Made by a program: the position numbers and the translations under genes
Part shown: positions 1-9,280 of the stretch, piece after piece
How positions within the stretch are numbered: the first letter of the stretch is position 1
Layout of the letters: each line of letters opens with the position of its first letter
From: Megamonas hypermegale_A
GTDB taxonomy: Bacteria > Bacillota > Negativicutes > Selenomonadales > Selenomonadaceae
Direction: 5' to 3' (one strand)
Assembly: GCF_030371585.1 (NCBI RefSeq)
Contig: NZ_JAUDCE010000002.1
Length of the DNA stretch: 64,000 nucleotides
Notes under the pieces: generated by a model
Database searches by the model: none
What the model was told of the DNA's origin: nothing
The model's input: the letters and a program-made list of their open reading frames with translations, nothing else

Positions 1-51
1 AATTCGATAAGAGGTACAATTAAAACACTATCAATTAGGGAGATGTAATTT

Positions 52-1119
52 ATGGTTAAATTTGTAGAAGCTAAAACATTGAAAGAAAAAGTAGATGTTT
101 CCACTATCGGTTTCGGTACACATTTTACTGATTATATGTTTGAAATGACTTATGACGAAGGTCAGGGCTGGCACGATGCCCAAATCGTTCCGTATGAAGA
201 TATAAAAGTAAGCCCGGCAAATGCTACACTTCACTATGGTCAGGCTATTTTTGAAGGTATGAAAGCATTCCGTCAGGGTAAAGATGTCGTTATTTTCCGC
301 ACGAAAGACCATTTGAACCGTTTGAACAATTCTGCTCGTATCCTGGATATTCCGCCGATTGATGTTGATTTCGTATATGATGCACTGCATCAGCTGATTA
401 CTATTGAAAAAGACTGGGTTCCGGCGCAAAGAGGTCAGAGCTTGTACATACGCCCGTTCATTTTTGCCGATGACCCGTATCTTGGTGTAAATGTATCCAA
501 AAAATACAAATTCTACATCATTCTCTCTCCTGTTGCCGCTTATTATGCGCACGGTTTCGCTCCGGTAAAAATCATGGTGGAAGACCATTATGTCCGTGCA
601 ACGCAGGGCGGTCTCGGCGAAGCTAAAACTCCGGCAAACTATGCAGCCAGCCTGCATGCAGGTTTGGAAGCGCATAAACACGGTTATGACCAGGTACTCT
701 GGCTCGACGGTGTTCAGCATAAATATATCGGCGAAGTCGGCTCCATGAACATTCTGTTCAAAATCGACGGCAAAATCGTAACTCCGGCGCTCGACGGTAC
801 TATTTTAAGCGGTATCACGAGAAGAACTGTTCTTGCCGTAGCGAAAGACTGGGGCATGGAAGTGGAAGAACGCGCCATCTCCATTGATGAACTCGTAGAA
901 GATTACAAAAACGGCAAACTGGAAGAAGTATTCGGTTCCGGTACGGCTGCCGTAATTTCTCCTGTCGGCGTGCTCGGCTACAAAGGCAAAGATATGGTTA
1001 TCGGCGACGGTAAAGTAGGTCCGTTCTCTCAGAAAATGTTCGATTACATCACAGGCTTGCAGAGCGGTCTGGAAAAAGACGTTCACGGCTTTATCGATAA
1101 AGTTGCTACAGTAGATTAA
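52..1119 (+). CDS. ilvE: Branched-chain amino acid aminotransferase
   Basis: Fold-type IV PLP aminotransferase that carries out the last step of leucine, isoleucine and valine synthesis, exchanging amino groups between glutamate and branched 2-oxo acids in the cytosol. The 355-residue protein has the usual length of the long IlvE subfamily. Visible family signatures are HYGQAIFEGMKAFR near residue 62, the region GLGEAKTPANYAAS near residue 187 that carries the PLP lysine, and the EVFGSGTAAVISPVG segment near residue 293. AGGGAG lies just before the ATG. A strong terminator follows, so it ends its transcript; its promoter lies at or before the window edge. Assignment is secure. Confidence 0.96.
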   Translation: MVKFVEAKTLKEKVDVSTIGFGTHFTDYMFEMTYDEGQGWHDAQIVPYEDIKVSPANATLHYGQAIFEGMKAFRQGKDVVIFRTKDHLNRLNNSARILDIPPIDVDFVYDALHQLITIEKDWVPAQRGQSLYIRPFIFADDPYLGVNVSKKYKFYIILSPVAAYYAHGFAPVKIMVEDHYVRATQGGLGEAKTPANYAASLHAGLEAHKHGYDQVLWLDGVQHKYIGEVGSMNILFKIDGKIVTPALDGTILSGITRRTVLAVAKDWGMEVEERAISIDELVEDYKNGKLEEVFGSGTAAVISPVGVLGYKGKDMVIGDGKVGPFSQKMFDYITGLQSGLEKDVHGFIDKVATVD

Positions 1120-1146
1120 TTTCGACAAATAGACATTTAAGTAAAT

Positions 1147-1193
1147 AAAATAGCTTTTCGCTACAGTGTATTTTGTAACGAAAAGCTATTTTT
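1147..1193 (+). terminator. Rho-independent terminator after ilvE
   Basis: The ten-base arms TAGCTTTTCG and CGAAAAGCTA form a stem extended by an A-run before and a T-run after, 30 bases past the ilvE stop. The flanking A and T tracts would let it work in both directions. Confidence 0.85.
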
Positions 1194-1251
1194 ATGTTAA
1201 GGCGTTCTCTTTTTATTTTCTTGCTGATATAGTATAATGAAAACTCTATTG

Positions 1252-1283
1252 TTTAGACAAAAACGCGGTCTAAATGATATAAT
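1252..1283 (+). promoter_or_regulatory. fur promoter with overlapping palindrome
   Basis: A -35 TAGACA (1254-1259) and a perfect -10 TATAAT (1278-1283) are 18 bases apart. The inverted repeat TTTAGAC-N9-GTCTAAA (1252-1274) covers the -35 and most of the spacer. It does not resemble a classical Fur box. It could be an operator for the fur product or another regulator; that role is inferred. Confidence 0.6.
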
Positions 1284-1379
1284 AATGAAAGAATTTGTTA
1301 AAAGCTTTGTAATGACAATATATTTTTGTTAAAATATATATATTTGAGAGCTAAATATATTGATAAGGAGGCTATTACT

Positions 1380-1844
1380 GTGCCTGTTAAAATAACTATG
1401 GAGGATTTGAAGCGCAAGCTTGCAGGTCCGCAGTATAAACTGACACCGCAGCGCAAGACGGTTTTGCAGATTTTCATAGACAGACCGGGACAGCATCTCA
1501 GCGCGGAAGACGTGCATTTCATTTTAAAAGAAAATAAATTTGAAATCGGTCTGGCTACGGTATATCGCAGTCTGGAACTGTTAACGGAACTGAATATTTT
1601 AAATTCGCTTGATTTCGGCGACGGCTGCCGCCGCTATGAGCTGAATGAAGCAAGCCCGAATGAACATCAGCACCACCATTTAATTTGCGTGGAATGCGGC
1701 AAGGTAATGGAATTTACGGATGACCTTTTGGGCGATTTGGAAGAAAAAATCGCCGACAAATGCGAGTTTCAGATTATCGACCATCAGCTGAAATTCTTCG
1801 GTTACTGTAAGGAATGTCAGAAAAAGCGTGAAGGTAAATCGTGA
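1380..1844 (+). CDS. fur: Fur-family metal-dependent transcriptional regulator
   Basis: Metal-sensing repressor of the Fur/PerR/Zur family, binding DNA as a dimer. The reading frame is open from a TTG at 1326, but the GTG at 1380 has AAGGAG nine bases upstream and gives the usual family length of 154 residues, so I start there. The winged-helix recognition region reads GLATVYRSLELLTE. The metal centre follows: a histidine-rich EHQHHHLICVECG with the first CxxC and a C-terminal CKECQ with the second, the Cys4 structural zinc site. Its stop overlaps the hemZ start, linking iron or peroxide sensing to heme synthesis. Fur versus PerR cannot be separated here. Confidence 0.88.
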   Translation: MPVKITMEDLKRKLAGPQYKLTPQRKTVLQIFIDRPGQHLSAEDVHFILKENKFEIGLATVYRSLELLTELNILNSLDFGDGCRRYELNEASPNEHQHHHLICVECGKVMEFTDDLLGDLEEKIADKCEFQIIDHQLKFFGYCKECQKKREGKS

Positions 1845-3325
1845 TAGTTAAATCTTTCTATTTGAACAGCACACGTGAGATTATTGTAAAGATAGTCAAG
1901 GAAATACTCGTGCTGTTTAAAGTCAATATAGACGAAAATAATGACTGCGCCGATTATGACAGGCTGGAAATCGTCAATGACGTATCGGAAGATAATAGAT
2001 GCGTCAAGACGGTTTTGTCGCTGCATAAGGGCGATGCAGCGGTTTCGTTCCGGCGCATTGGATTTCTGCATGCGGATGAAAGTTTGAAAGCGGGTATTAA
2101 CCGCCTGATAAAATTGAATTTATACCATATTTTCTGCGAAGATTTGCAGATGAAAACCGCACCGTGGGGCATACTGCACGGTGTAAGGCCGACGAAAATC
2201 GTGCACCGCTTTATGGAAAACGGCTTGAACCGCGCGGAATTAATCGCCCGTCTGAAAAACGACTATGAGGTAACGCAGCCGAAAGCTGAACTGATTACAG
2301 ATATAGCGTATCTGCAGCTGCCGTTTCTGGCAAAAGCGGCTGACCCGCGTCTTATAAGCGTATACGTAGGCATACCGTTCTGTCCGTCGCGCTGCCTGTA
2401 CTGCTCATTTCCGTCCAGCATATTGCCGAGCCGCGACATTACGGCGCAATACTTGAAAACACTCACGTATGAAATAGGCAGAATAAAAGCGCTGATTGAC
2501 GAGTACGATTTCAAGGTACAGAGCATTTACGTGGGCGGCGGCACGCCAACCAGCCTCAGTGAAAATGATTTTGATGATTTATTGGCACTCGTCGCCAAAA
2601 CTTTTAAAGGCGATTGTTTAGAGGAATTCACCGTAGAAGCGGGCAGACCAGATTCGATAAATCTGGCGAAGGCGAAATCCATCGTAAAATACGGCGCTGA
2701 CAGGGTGAGCGTCAATCCGCAGACGATGCAGGACAGAACACTCCATCTAATCGGACGCAGACATTGCGCCGCTGACATTATCCGTGCATTTAAGGATGTG
2801 CGTCAGGCAGGAATTAATCATATCAACACCGATTTGATAATCGGTCTGCCGGGAGAAAACGAAAACGATGCGCGCGATACGATTAACAGGGTTATTGATT
2901 TGCAGCCGGATGATATTACGCTCCATGCGCTCGCTTTGAAAAAAGGCTCCGAGCTGAAACTCATTAAAGACGATATCGTGCTGCCGGATGATGATACGGT
3001 GCAGAACATGGCGGCGATAATGACGAAAGGTGTTGCCGATTACGGGCTTATCCCGTATTATATCTACCGTCAGGGCTACATGAGCGGTCAGCTGGAAAAC
3101 GTGGGCTACAGCAAAAAAGGCAGTGAGGGTATCTACAATATCCAGATTATGGGCGAGCGGCAGACGATTTTGGGCGTCGGCGGTGCGGCCACCAGCAAGA
3201 TAACGTATCCGGGCAAAAGATTGCAGACTTCGTTCAATGCGAAGGACTTGCACACTTATTTAAACAGTATAGATAAATATATCGACCGTCGGGCTTTATT
3301 ATTGAAAGAAACGTACGGCGGTTAA
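1841..3325 (+). CDS. hemZ: Radical SAM coproporphyrinogen III oxidase-like protein HemZ
   Basis: Oxygen-independent coproporphyrinogen dehydrogenase family member, a radical SAM enzyme of heme biosynthesis or a close relative. The iron-sulfur motif is CPSRCLYC (CxxxCxxC) near residue 183, followed by the glycine-rich YVGGGTPTSL. Length (494) and an N-terminal extension of about 170 residues before the radical SAM core match HemZ rather than HemN. It starts at a GTG whose last bases are the fur stop (GTGA overlap), so translation is probably coupled. Some HemZ-like proteins bind heme rather than oxidise coproporphyrinogen, so the exact reaction is inferred. Confidence 0.85.
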   Translation: MIVKSFYLNSTREIIVKIVKEILVLFKVNIDENNDCADYDRLEIVNDVSEDNRCVKTVLSLHKGDAAVSFRRIGFLHADESLKAGINRLIKLNLYHIFCEDLQMKTAPWGILHGVRPTKIVHRFMENGLNRAELIARLKNDYEVTQPKAELITDIAYLQLPFLAKAADPRLISVYVGIPFCPSRCLYCSFPSSILPSRDITAQYLKTLTYEIGRIKALIDEYDFKVQSIYVGGGTPTSLSENDFDDLLALVAKTFKGDCLEEFTVEAGRPDSINLAKAKSIVKYGADRVSVNPQTMQDRTLHLIGRRHCAADIIRAFKDVRQAGINHINTDLIIGLPGENENDARDTINRVIDLQPDDITLHALALKKGSELKLIKDDIVLPDDDTVQNMAAIMTKGVADYGLIPYYIYRQGYMSGQLENVGYSKKGSEGIYNIQIMGERQTILGVGGAATSKITYPGKRLQTSFNAKDLHTYLNSIDKYIDRRALLLKETYGG

Positions 3326-3342
3326 TTTGAGGTGATTTTTTT

Positions 3343-4608
3343 ATGTTGACAAAGGCTCCTCGCGGAACCCGCGACATACTCCCAGATAAAGTCGGCAACT
3401 GGCTTTATCTGGAAAATTTAATCAGAAAATTATGCGGTCAATTTGGCTACCGTGAAATCAGAACGCCGATATTTGAACATACGGAACTGTTCCAGCGCGG
3501 CATAGGCGAAACGACCGACGTGGTGGAAAAGGAAATGTACACATTCACGGACCGAGGCAACAGAAGCATTACGCTCCGTCCAGAAAATACGGCTGCAGCT
3601 GTGCGTTCCTATTTGGAAAATAAACTGTATGCCGATACGAATTTGTGCAAACTGTTCTATATCGGTTCCATGTTCCGATATGACCGTCCGCAAGCGGGCC
3701 GTTACCGCGAGTTTCATCAGTTCGGCGTGGAAGCGCTCGGCGAAGCCAATCCGGCGGTGGATGCGGAAATCATTTCGCTGGCCGTGCAGTTTTTGCAGGA
3801 TTTGGGATTAAAGGATATCAAATTACTGCTGAACTCTGTAGGCTGCCCGAAATGCCGTCCGGTTTACCGTCAGAAACTGCAGGAATTCTTCCGTCCGGTA
3901 ATCGGTGAAATGTGTGAAGACTGTCAGTCGCGCTACGACCGAAATCCGATGCGTCTTTTGGACTGCAAAAATGAAAAATGCAAAAAGCTGGCGGAAAATG
4001 CACCAGCTATTACGGATTGCCTGTGCGATGAATGTAATGAGCATTTCCATAAAGTGCAGGATTTTCTGACGGCAGCCGGTATCGAATTTGAACTTGACCC
4101 GAGCCTCGTGCGCGGTCTTGATTATTATACGAAAACGGCGTTTGAACTGAAATATATTCCGCTCGGCGCACAAAGTGCCGTACTCGGCGGCGGCCGCTAT
4201 GACGGTCTGATTGAGGAATGCGGCGGCAAGCCGACTCCTGCCGTAGGATTTGCCACAGGGCTGGAACGTGTGTTGCTCGCGCTGGAAATGCAGAATTTGC
4301 TGCCGGAAACGGTATACGATACGGATGTTTTCATCGTAGCACTCGGCGACGGCGTACAGGCGAAAGCTTTTGAAATATTGACGACTCTGCGCAAAGCGGG
4401 CTTTAAAGCGGCTATGGATTATGCCGGACGCAGCATGAAAGCGCAGATGAAGCAGGCCAACAAGGCAAATGCAAAAATTGCTGTTATTTTGGGTGAAAAT
4501 GAGTTACAATCAAATAGTGCTGTTGTAAAGGATATGGCAGACAGCACGCAGGAAACTGTTTCGCTGGAAGCGCTGCTTGATACACTCAAGGAAAAATGCT
4601 CTAAATAA
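3343..4608 (+). CDS. hisS: Histidyl-tRNA synthetase
   Basis: Class II aminoacyl-tRNA synthetase charging tRNA-His with histidine. The N-terminus KAPRGTRDILP is diagnostic. Motif 2 is near FRYDRPQAGRYREFHQFG, the histidine-binding signature is LVRGLDYYT, and motif 3 runs through the GGRYDGL and GFATGLERVLLAL segments. The C-terminal anticodon-binding domain covers the last 90 residues. Length 421 is typical. It lies 17 bases after hemZ and 67 before aspS; the hisS-aspS order is common in Firmicutes. No T-box or other leader is seen between hemZ and hisS. Confidence 0.97.
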   Translation: MLTKAPRGTRDILPDKVGNWLYLENLIRKLCGQFGYREIRTPIFEHTELFQRGIGETTDVVEKEMYTFTDRGNRSITLRPENTAAAVRSYLENKLYADTNLCKLFYIGSMFRYDRPQAGRYREFHQFGVEALGEANPAVDAEIISLAVQFLQDLGLKDIKLLLNSVGCPKCRPVYRQKLQEFFRPVIGEMCEDCQSRYDRNPMRLLDCKNEKCKKLAENAPAITDCLCDECNEHFHKVQDFLTAAGIEFELDPSLVRGLDYYTKTAFELKYIPLGAQSAVLGGGRYDGLIEECGGKPTPAVGFATGLERVLLALEMQNLLPETVYDTDVFIVALGDGVQAKAFEILTTLRKAGFKAAMDYAGRSMKAQMKQANKANAKIAVILGENELQSNSAVVKDMADSTQETVSLEALLDTLKEKCSK

Positions 4609-4675
4609 ACAGTCTTTCTCTTGCAAACAAGGGATTAATATCTAAACAAATAATTATTGAGGTGGAATTTTACAA

Positions 4676-6478
4676 ATGGAAACAATGGAAGGTATGAAAA
4701 GAACGCACCATTGTGGTGAGCTTCGTGCTCAGAATGAAGGTCAGGAAGTTGTAGTATGCGGCTGGGTATCGCACCGCCGTGACCATGGTGGACTTATTTT
4801 TATTGATTTACGCGACAGAAGCGGTCTGGTACAGCTCGTTTTTGCTGAAGATAAAATCGGTGCAGACCAGTTCCCGAAAGCAGAATCACTGCGCTCCGAA
4901 TTCGTAGTTGCTGTACGCGGTAAAGTCTGCCTGCGCGATAAAGAAACAATCAACCCGAATATGGAAACGGGCGAAATTGAAATTTACGCTGAAGAACTGC
5001 GCATTTTAAATAAAGCGATGACGCCGCCGTTTTACATTCAGGACGGTGTCGACGTTGATGAAAACGTACGCTTGAAATACCGTTATCTCGATTTGCGCCG
5101 TCCGGAAATGCAGAAAAATATCATGCTGCGCCACCGCGTAGCAAAATTAATGCGCGATTATATGGACAAACACGGTTTTCTGGAAATTGAAACACCGATG
5201 CTCACGAAAAGCACGCCGGAAGGTGCGCGCGATTATCTCGTTCCGAGCCGCGTAAATCCGGGCAAATTCTACGCTCTGCCGCAGTCTCCGCAGATTTTCA
5301 AACAGCTTTTAATGGTTGCAGGCTATGAAAAATACTTCCAGATTGTACGCTGCTTCCGTGATGAAGATTTGCGCGCCGACCGCCAGCCGGAATTTACTCA
5401 GCTCGATATTGAAATGTCCTTCGTTGACCAGGAATATATCCTGACGCTGATGGAAGGCTTGATGCAGACGATTTTTGAAACTATCGGCGAAAAAGTACAG
5501 GCTCCGTTTCTCCGCATGACTTGGGACGAAGCAATGGAAAGATACGGCTCCGATAAACCGGATATCCGTTTCGGCATGGAACTTATGGATATCTCTGAAT
5601 ACGTAAAAGGCTCCGATTTCAAAGTGTTCAAATCCGTTCTCGATAACGGCGGACAGGTAAAAGTCATCAAAGTTGACGGCTATGCCAACATTCCGCGCCG
5701 CGAACTGGACGGCCTCGTAGAATATGCGCAGAGATACGGTGCTAAGGGTCTTGCCTGGATTCAATACACAGAAAAAGAAATCAAATCTCCGTTCAAGAAA
5801 TTCTACAGCGAAGAAACATTCCAGCAGATTAAAGAAGCAACAAATGCTAAAACGGGCGACCTGCTGCTCGTAGTTGCGGACAAACCGCTCGTAGTAGCAC
5901 AGGCTCTCGGCGAACTGCGTCTGGAAATGGGTCGCCGCCGCGGTCTTATTAACGAAAACGAGTACAAATTCCTCTGGGTTGTTGACTTCCCGATGTTTGA
6001 ATACGATGAAGAAAACAAACGCTGGAAAGCTATGCACCATCCGTTCACCGCTCCGCGCGATGAAGATGTGCAGTATCTGCTCTCCGACCCGGGCCGCGTA
6101 AAAGCGAAAGCGTACGATATGGTCTTAAACGGTGTCGAAGTCGGCGGCGGCAGCCTGCGTATCTATAACAGCGATACACAGGAAAAAGTATTTGAAGCAA
6201 TTGGTCTTACGCCGGAAGAAGCGCATGAAAAATTCGGCTTCATGCTTGATGCGTTCAAGTACGGCACTCCTCCGCACGGCGGACTTGCTTTCGGTCTTGA
6301 CCGTTTAATCATGCTCATGGCAAAACGCGCTTCCATCCGCGACGTTATTCCGTTCCCGAAAACACAGAGCGCAAGCTGCCTGATGACACAGGCTCCGTCC
6401 GAAGTAGATGCAAAACAGCTGCGTGAACTTTCCATCCGCACAGCCGTTGCTGCTAAGAAGAAACCGGAAAGTAAATAA
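4676..6478 (+). CDS. aspS: Aspartyl-tRNA synthetase (bacterial type)
   Basis: Class II synthetase that charges tRNA-Asp, or tRNA-Asp and tRNA-Asn if non-discriminating. It has the N-terminal OB-fold anticodon domain (VCGWVSHRRDHGGLIFIDLRD), the catalytic core with FRDEDLRADRQPEFTQLD (motif 2), the bacterial GAD insertion domain (about residues 300-410) and motif 3 GGLAFGLDRLIMLM. Its 600 residues match bacterial AspRS. GAGGTGG precedes the ATG. It is the last gene of this rightward group, closed by a hairpin. No asparagine synthetase or gatCAB lies nearby to decide specificity. Confidence 0.97.
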   Translation: METMEGMKRTHHCGELRAQNEGQEVVVCGWVSHRRDHGGLIFIDLRDRSGLVQLVFAEDKIGADQFPKAESLRSEFVVAVRGKVCLRDKETINPNMETGEIEIYAEELRILNKAMTPPFYIQDGVDVDENVRLKYRYLDLRRPEMQKNIMLRHRVAKLMRDYMDKHGFLEIETPMLTKSTPEGARDYLVPSRVNPGKFYALPQSPQIFKQLLMVAGYEKYFQIVRCFRDEDLRADRQPEFTQLDIEMSFVDQEYILTLMEGLMQTIFETIGEKVQAPFLRMTWDEAMERYGSDKPDIRFGMELMDISEYVKGSDFKVFKSVLDNGGQVKVIKVDGYANIPRRELDGLVEYAQRYGAKGLAWIQYTEKEIKSPFKKFYSEETFQQIKEATNAKTGDLLLVVADKPLVVAQALGELRLEMGRRRGLINENEYKFLWVVDFPMFEYDEENKRWKAMHHPFTAPRDEDVQYLLSDPGRVKAKAYDMVLNGVEVGGGSLRIYNSDTQEKVFEAIGLTPEEAHEKFGFMLDAFKYGTPPHGGLAFGLDRLIMLMAKRASIRDVIPFPKTQSASCLMTQAPSEVDAKQLRELSIRTAVAAKKKPESK

Positions 6479-6509
6479 CAGATTTCATAATAAAAAAGAT
6501 TCTATAATA

Positions 6510-6548
6510 AATGTTGGGGTAAGAGAAAATTCTCTTACTTCAACATTT
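6510..6548 (+). terminator. Terminator after aspS
   Basis: The hairpin AATGTTG..GTAAGAGAA / TTCTCTTAC..CAACATT is followed by a T-run (TTTATTTTTTT), 30 bases after the aspS stop. Confidence 0.8.
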
Positions 6549-6631
6549 ATTTTTTTGCCCCCAAAAGCACAAATCCATTTTTTTGCTAAAATATAGTCAC
6601 CATAACAATATAATTTATCTCAAATAGAGAA

Positions 6632-6663
6632 AAAGGATAGACATAAGTATGTCTATCCTTTAC
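6632..6663 (-). terminator. Terminator after the DASS transporter gene
   Basis: The near-perfect stem AAAGGATAGACATA / TATGTCTATCCTTT has a T-run on the minus-strand side. It closes the leftward pyrimidine/transporter transcription unit. The sequence TACCCCAACATTT next to it is the inverse complement of bases in the aspS terminator region. Confidence 0.7.
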
Positions 6664-6730
6664 CCCAACATTTGACAAAGAACCCACAAAATTGCAGTGA
6701 GCTTTCTTTCAATATTTCAATATATTATTA

Positions 6731-7993
6731 TCACGGATAAAACGGCCAGAAAAACGGAATTACGATACAGCAGACAATAAGTGAAACGAACACGAGCGGT
6801 ACGCCGACTTTTACGTAATCCATGAATTTGAAACGTCCCGGCACGAGTATCAATGTATTTGGCGGAGTCGCCACCGGTGTCGTGAATGCGCACGATGCCG
6901 CGATGCCGATTGCCATAAGCACAGGATACGGCGACGCTCCGATAGACTGTGCAATAGATATGCCGATTGGGGCAAGCAGCGCCGCAGCCGCCGTATTGGA
7001 CATGAACTGCGTAAGCCCGCATGACAGGATAAACATCGCCACAACGATAATCATCGGCGAAGGATTATCGCCCATAAGACCGACGACAAAATCGGCAATC
7101 AGTTTGCCTGCACCCGATTTGTCCATTGCTTCCGCCAGCGGCAGCATTCCGGCAAACAGGAAAATCGTTACCCAGTCAATGCCGCGATATGCCTGCTTTT
7201 CCGTAAGACAGCCCGTGAGTACGCACGCCAGCGCTCCGATTACCGCCACCATGTGCATAGGTGCGCCGATAGAGCCTTCAAAAGCCATGCCGAAAACTAC
7301 GGCAATCAAAATTGCCGCACAGATTATCATCTTTTTGTAATCCTTCGGCTTATCGTCGGCTTCTTCCTCGATTTTATCGATATGACCTGCCGGACAGAGC
7401 TTTTTGCCGATTGTCAGCATGTAAATTATACCAGCAACGGACAGCGGAATACCGATAAAAGCAAATTCAAAAAAGCCGAACGGCTCAAGCCCCGAAGCCT
7501 GGAGCGTCGCGCTCATCAAAATATTCGGCGGCGTACCAATCATGGTGATAGTGCCACCCACGTTCGCCGCAATCGCCAACGCCATGAGCTGGCGCGCTAC
7601 AGGAATTTTTGCAGCGGCGCAGATTTGAATTACGACCGGCATTAGGCAGGCGACCGTCGCCGTATTGGACGATATGGACGACAGAGCGACCGTGATTATC
7701 ATCAATGCCCCCATCAGCTTATTCTCATCAGTACCCGCGCTTTTTACAACTCTGACACCGATTTGCTGGGCAAGCCCCGTTTGGAACATTGCCGCGCCGA
7801 TTACAAACATACCGGCAAATAAAACTACTGTTGAATTGGACAGACCGGAAAATACCTGCGACGGCGTAAGTACGCCCAAAAGTCCCAAAGCGATAGAAGC
7901 GCCCATCGCCGTTACCGCCAACGGAATTATCTCCGTCGCGAAGAAAAAAGCCGCCACAGCCAGAACACCCAATGTTATTAATGCAGAATCCAC
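6731..7993 (-). CDS. SLC13/DASS-family anion transporter
   Basis: Integral inner-membrane permease of the divalent anion:sodium symporter (SLC13/CitT) superfamily; members move dicarboxylates, citrate or sulfate. The 420 residues are almost entirely hydrophobic helices. Two half-molecule repeats each carry a re-entrant SNT motif: SSNTATVACLMP near residue 115 and MSNTAAAALLAP near residue 335, each followed by a proline-rich stretch (GTPPN; TTPVATPPNTL). It starts at GTG behind AAAGGAGAGG, 31 bases after an unknown gene at the end of the pyr operon, so it is probably co-transcribed with it. Substrate cannot be read from the sequence; aspartate-related dicarboxylates or orotate would fit the context. 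Confidence 0.85.
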   Translation of the reverse strand: MDSALITLGVLAVAAFFFATEIIPLAVTAMGASIALGLLGVLTPSQVFSGLSNSTVVLFAGMFVIGAAMFQTGLAQQIGVRVVKSAGTDENKLMGALMIITVALSSISSNTATVACLMPVVIQICAAAKIPVARQLMALAIAANVGGTITMIGTPPNILMSATLQASGLEPFGFFEFAFIGIPLSVAGIIYMLTIGKKLCPAGHIDKIEEEADDKPKDYKKMIICAAILIAVVFGMAFEGSIGAPMHMVAVIGALACVLTGCLTEKQAYRGIDWVTIFLFAGMLPLAEAMDKSGAGKLIADFVVGLMGDNPSPMIIVVAMFILSCGLTQFMSNTAAAALLAPIGISIAQSIGASPYPVLMAIGIAASCAFTTPVATPPNTLILVPGRFKFMDYVKVGVPLVFVSLIVCCIVIPFFWPFYP

Positions 7994-8024
7994 AAATTCC
8001 TCTCCTTTATAAAATTATAAAATT

Positions 8025-8699
8025 TTAAATTCGTGCTCGAAGCTGTTTCAGCGTATTTTCCAATTTCTCTTCCAATTTCAGTCTTAAGTCCTTCAGCTCC
8101 GAGGAGTCAAATTCGTACGTTATTTCCGGAATGCGGTGAATTTTAGCTTCACCGAAAAATTCATCACGAAAAACATTATAATAAATGATAAAATTACTTT
8201 GCGCTGCAAAATCGCAGTAATCAATAATAATATACGAACCGTTGATTACTTTCACCGGCTCGCGCGGATTTATAAACAGACGAAATCCGCAGATTTCCTG
8301 CGGCAGTTTGTCGATATAATCCCACTGCATGATTTTTTTTTCTTTAATGATAATGCTCATATGGTCTTCATTAAATGAAGATATATCGCCGAGAAGATTG
8401 TCAAAACGCTCCCGCAGAATTTTCTCCAGCTGCGCTAAATCAGCGGAAATATATTCTATAGCGCAAAACTGGGTAAGCCCGATTGTAATCATCAGCTTGT
8501 ATTCCTTCGTTTCTTCATGGTAATAAATCATTACACTGCGCTTTAAATCTTCATTTTCATAGCTGTATATCTGAAAAGTGTCGCCTTCTTCCCGCATGAG
8601 CATTTTCAGCCGGAAATTCTTTTCTATCGGCGATAACTGATTTAAATAAGCCCAAGCCGAAACTTCAGCTTGGACTTTTTCTAACTGCTCTTTTTTCAT
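8025..8699 (-). CDS. Conserved-looking hypothetical protein in the pyr operon
   Basis: A 224-residue soluble protein I do not recognise. It has no signal peptide, membrane segment or cysteine cluster. The sequence is acidic and rich in aromatic residues, and seems to fall into two similar halves, each opening with a short helix and continuing with beta-strand-like pieces (for example FQIYSYENEDLKRSVMIYYH and GSYIIIDYCDFAAQSNFIIY). It ends in a charged helix (LRLKLEEKLENTLKQLRARI). It begins 5 bases after pyrE and precedes the DASS transporter, so it belongs to the same transcript. Its place is reminiscent of small accessory genes, but no function should be assumed. Confidence 0.7.
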   Translation of the reverse strand: MKKEQLEKVQAEVSAWAYLNQLSPIEKNFRLKMLMREEGDTFQIYSYENEDLKRSVMIYYHEETKEYKLMITIGLTQFCAIEYISADLAQLEKILRERFDNLLGDISSFNEDHMSIIIKEKKIMQWDYIDKLPQEICGFRLFINPREPVKVINGSYIIIDYCDFAAQSNFIIYYNVFRDEFFGEAKIHRIPEITYEFDSSELKDLRLKLEEKLENTLKQLRARI

Positions 8700-8704
8700 G
8701 GAAA

Positions 8705-9280
8705 TTATTTACCGGTACGGCCGCGTTTCGTCATCGGTACACCATTTTTACACAGCGGGCAATCTTCTGGTTTATAGGTCGTTACGTCAAGATGCAACAG
8801 GGCATGAGCCGGTACATCTTCAAACGTAGCTTTGCCGCCGCTGCGGTCTACTAAAAGACCTACACCGACAGGAATTGCACCTTCCGCTTTCACCACGTCG
8901 ATAACTTCACGCACAGAGCCGCCCGTCGTAACTATATCTTCCACGATAGCCACGCGTTCGCCCGGTTTTAAGCTGAAACCGCGGCGGAATGTCATTTTGC
9001 CGTCCACGCGTTCCGTGAAAATAGCTCTCGTGCCGAGCGCCTTGCCCACTTCATGCGCCAGCAGAATGCCGCCTGTCATCGGTCCTACGACCGTATCGAT
9101 GTTTTTATCGGCAAAGTATTCAGCCAATGCCTTGCAGAGCTGTTCCGTATATTTCGGCTGCTGCAATACGTTGAATTTTTCCACGTACATCGGGCTGTGC
9201 AGACCGGATGTCAAGAGAAAATGGCCTTCCATGATTGCATTCGTTTTAATTAATAAATCTTTTACTTCCTGTTCCGTCAT
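8705..9280 (-). CDS. pyrE: Orotate phosphoribosyltransferase
   Basis: Transfers ribose phosphate from PRPP to orotate, forming OMP in de novo UMP synthesis. The 191-residue protein carries the PRPP-binding signature VAIVEDIVTTGGSVREVI near residue 110 and the orotate-site region around TSGLHSP. A C-terminal CPLCKNGVP with paired cysteines is typical of this Firmicute-type PyrE subgroup. Its ATG overlaps the pyrF stop by four bases, consistent with coupled translation of the last two pathway enzymes. Confidence 0.95.
   Translation of the reverse strand: MTEQEVKDLLIKTNAIMEGHFLLTSGLHSPMYVEKFNVLQQPKYTEQLCKALAEYFADKNIDTVVGPMTGGILLAHEVGKALGTRAIFTERVDGKMTFRRGFSLKPGERVAIVEDIVTTGGSVREVIDVVKAEGAIPVGVGLLVDRSGGKATFEDVPAHALLHLDVTTYKPEDCPLCKNGVPMTKRGRTGK

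Noticed and set aside
1326..1379. TTG at 1326 as the fur start
   Set aside because: No ribosome-binding site; the extra 18 residues are not typical of Fur, while GTG 1380 has a good AAGGAG.
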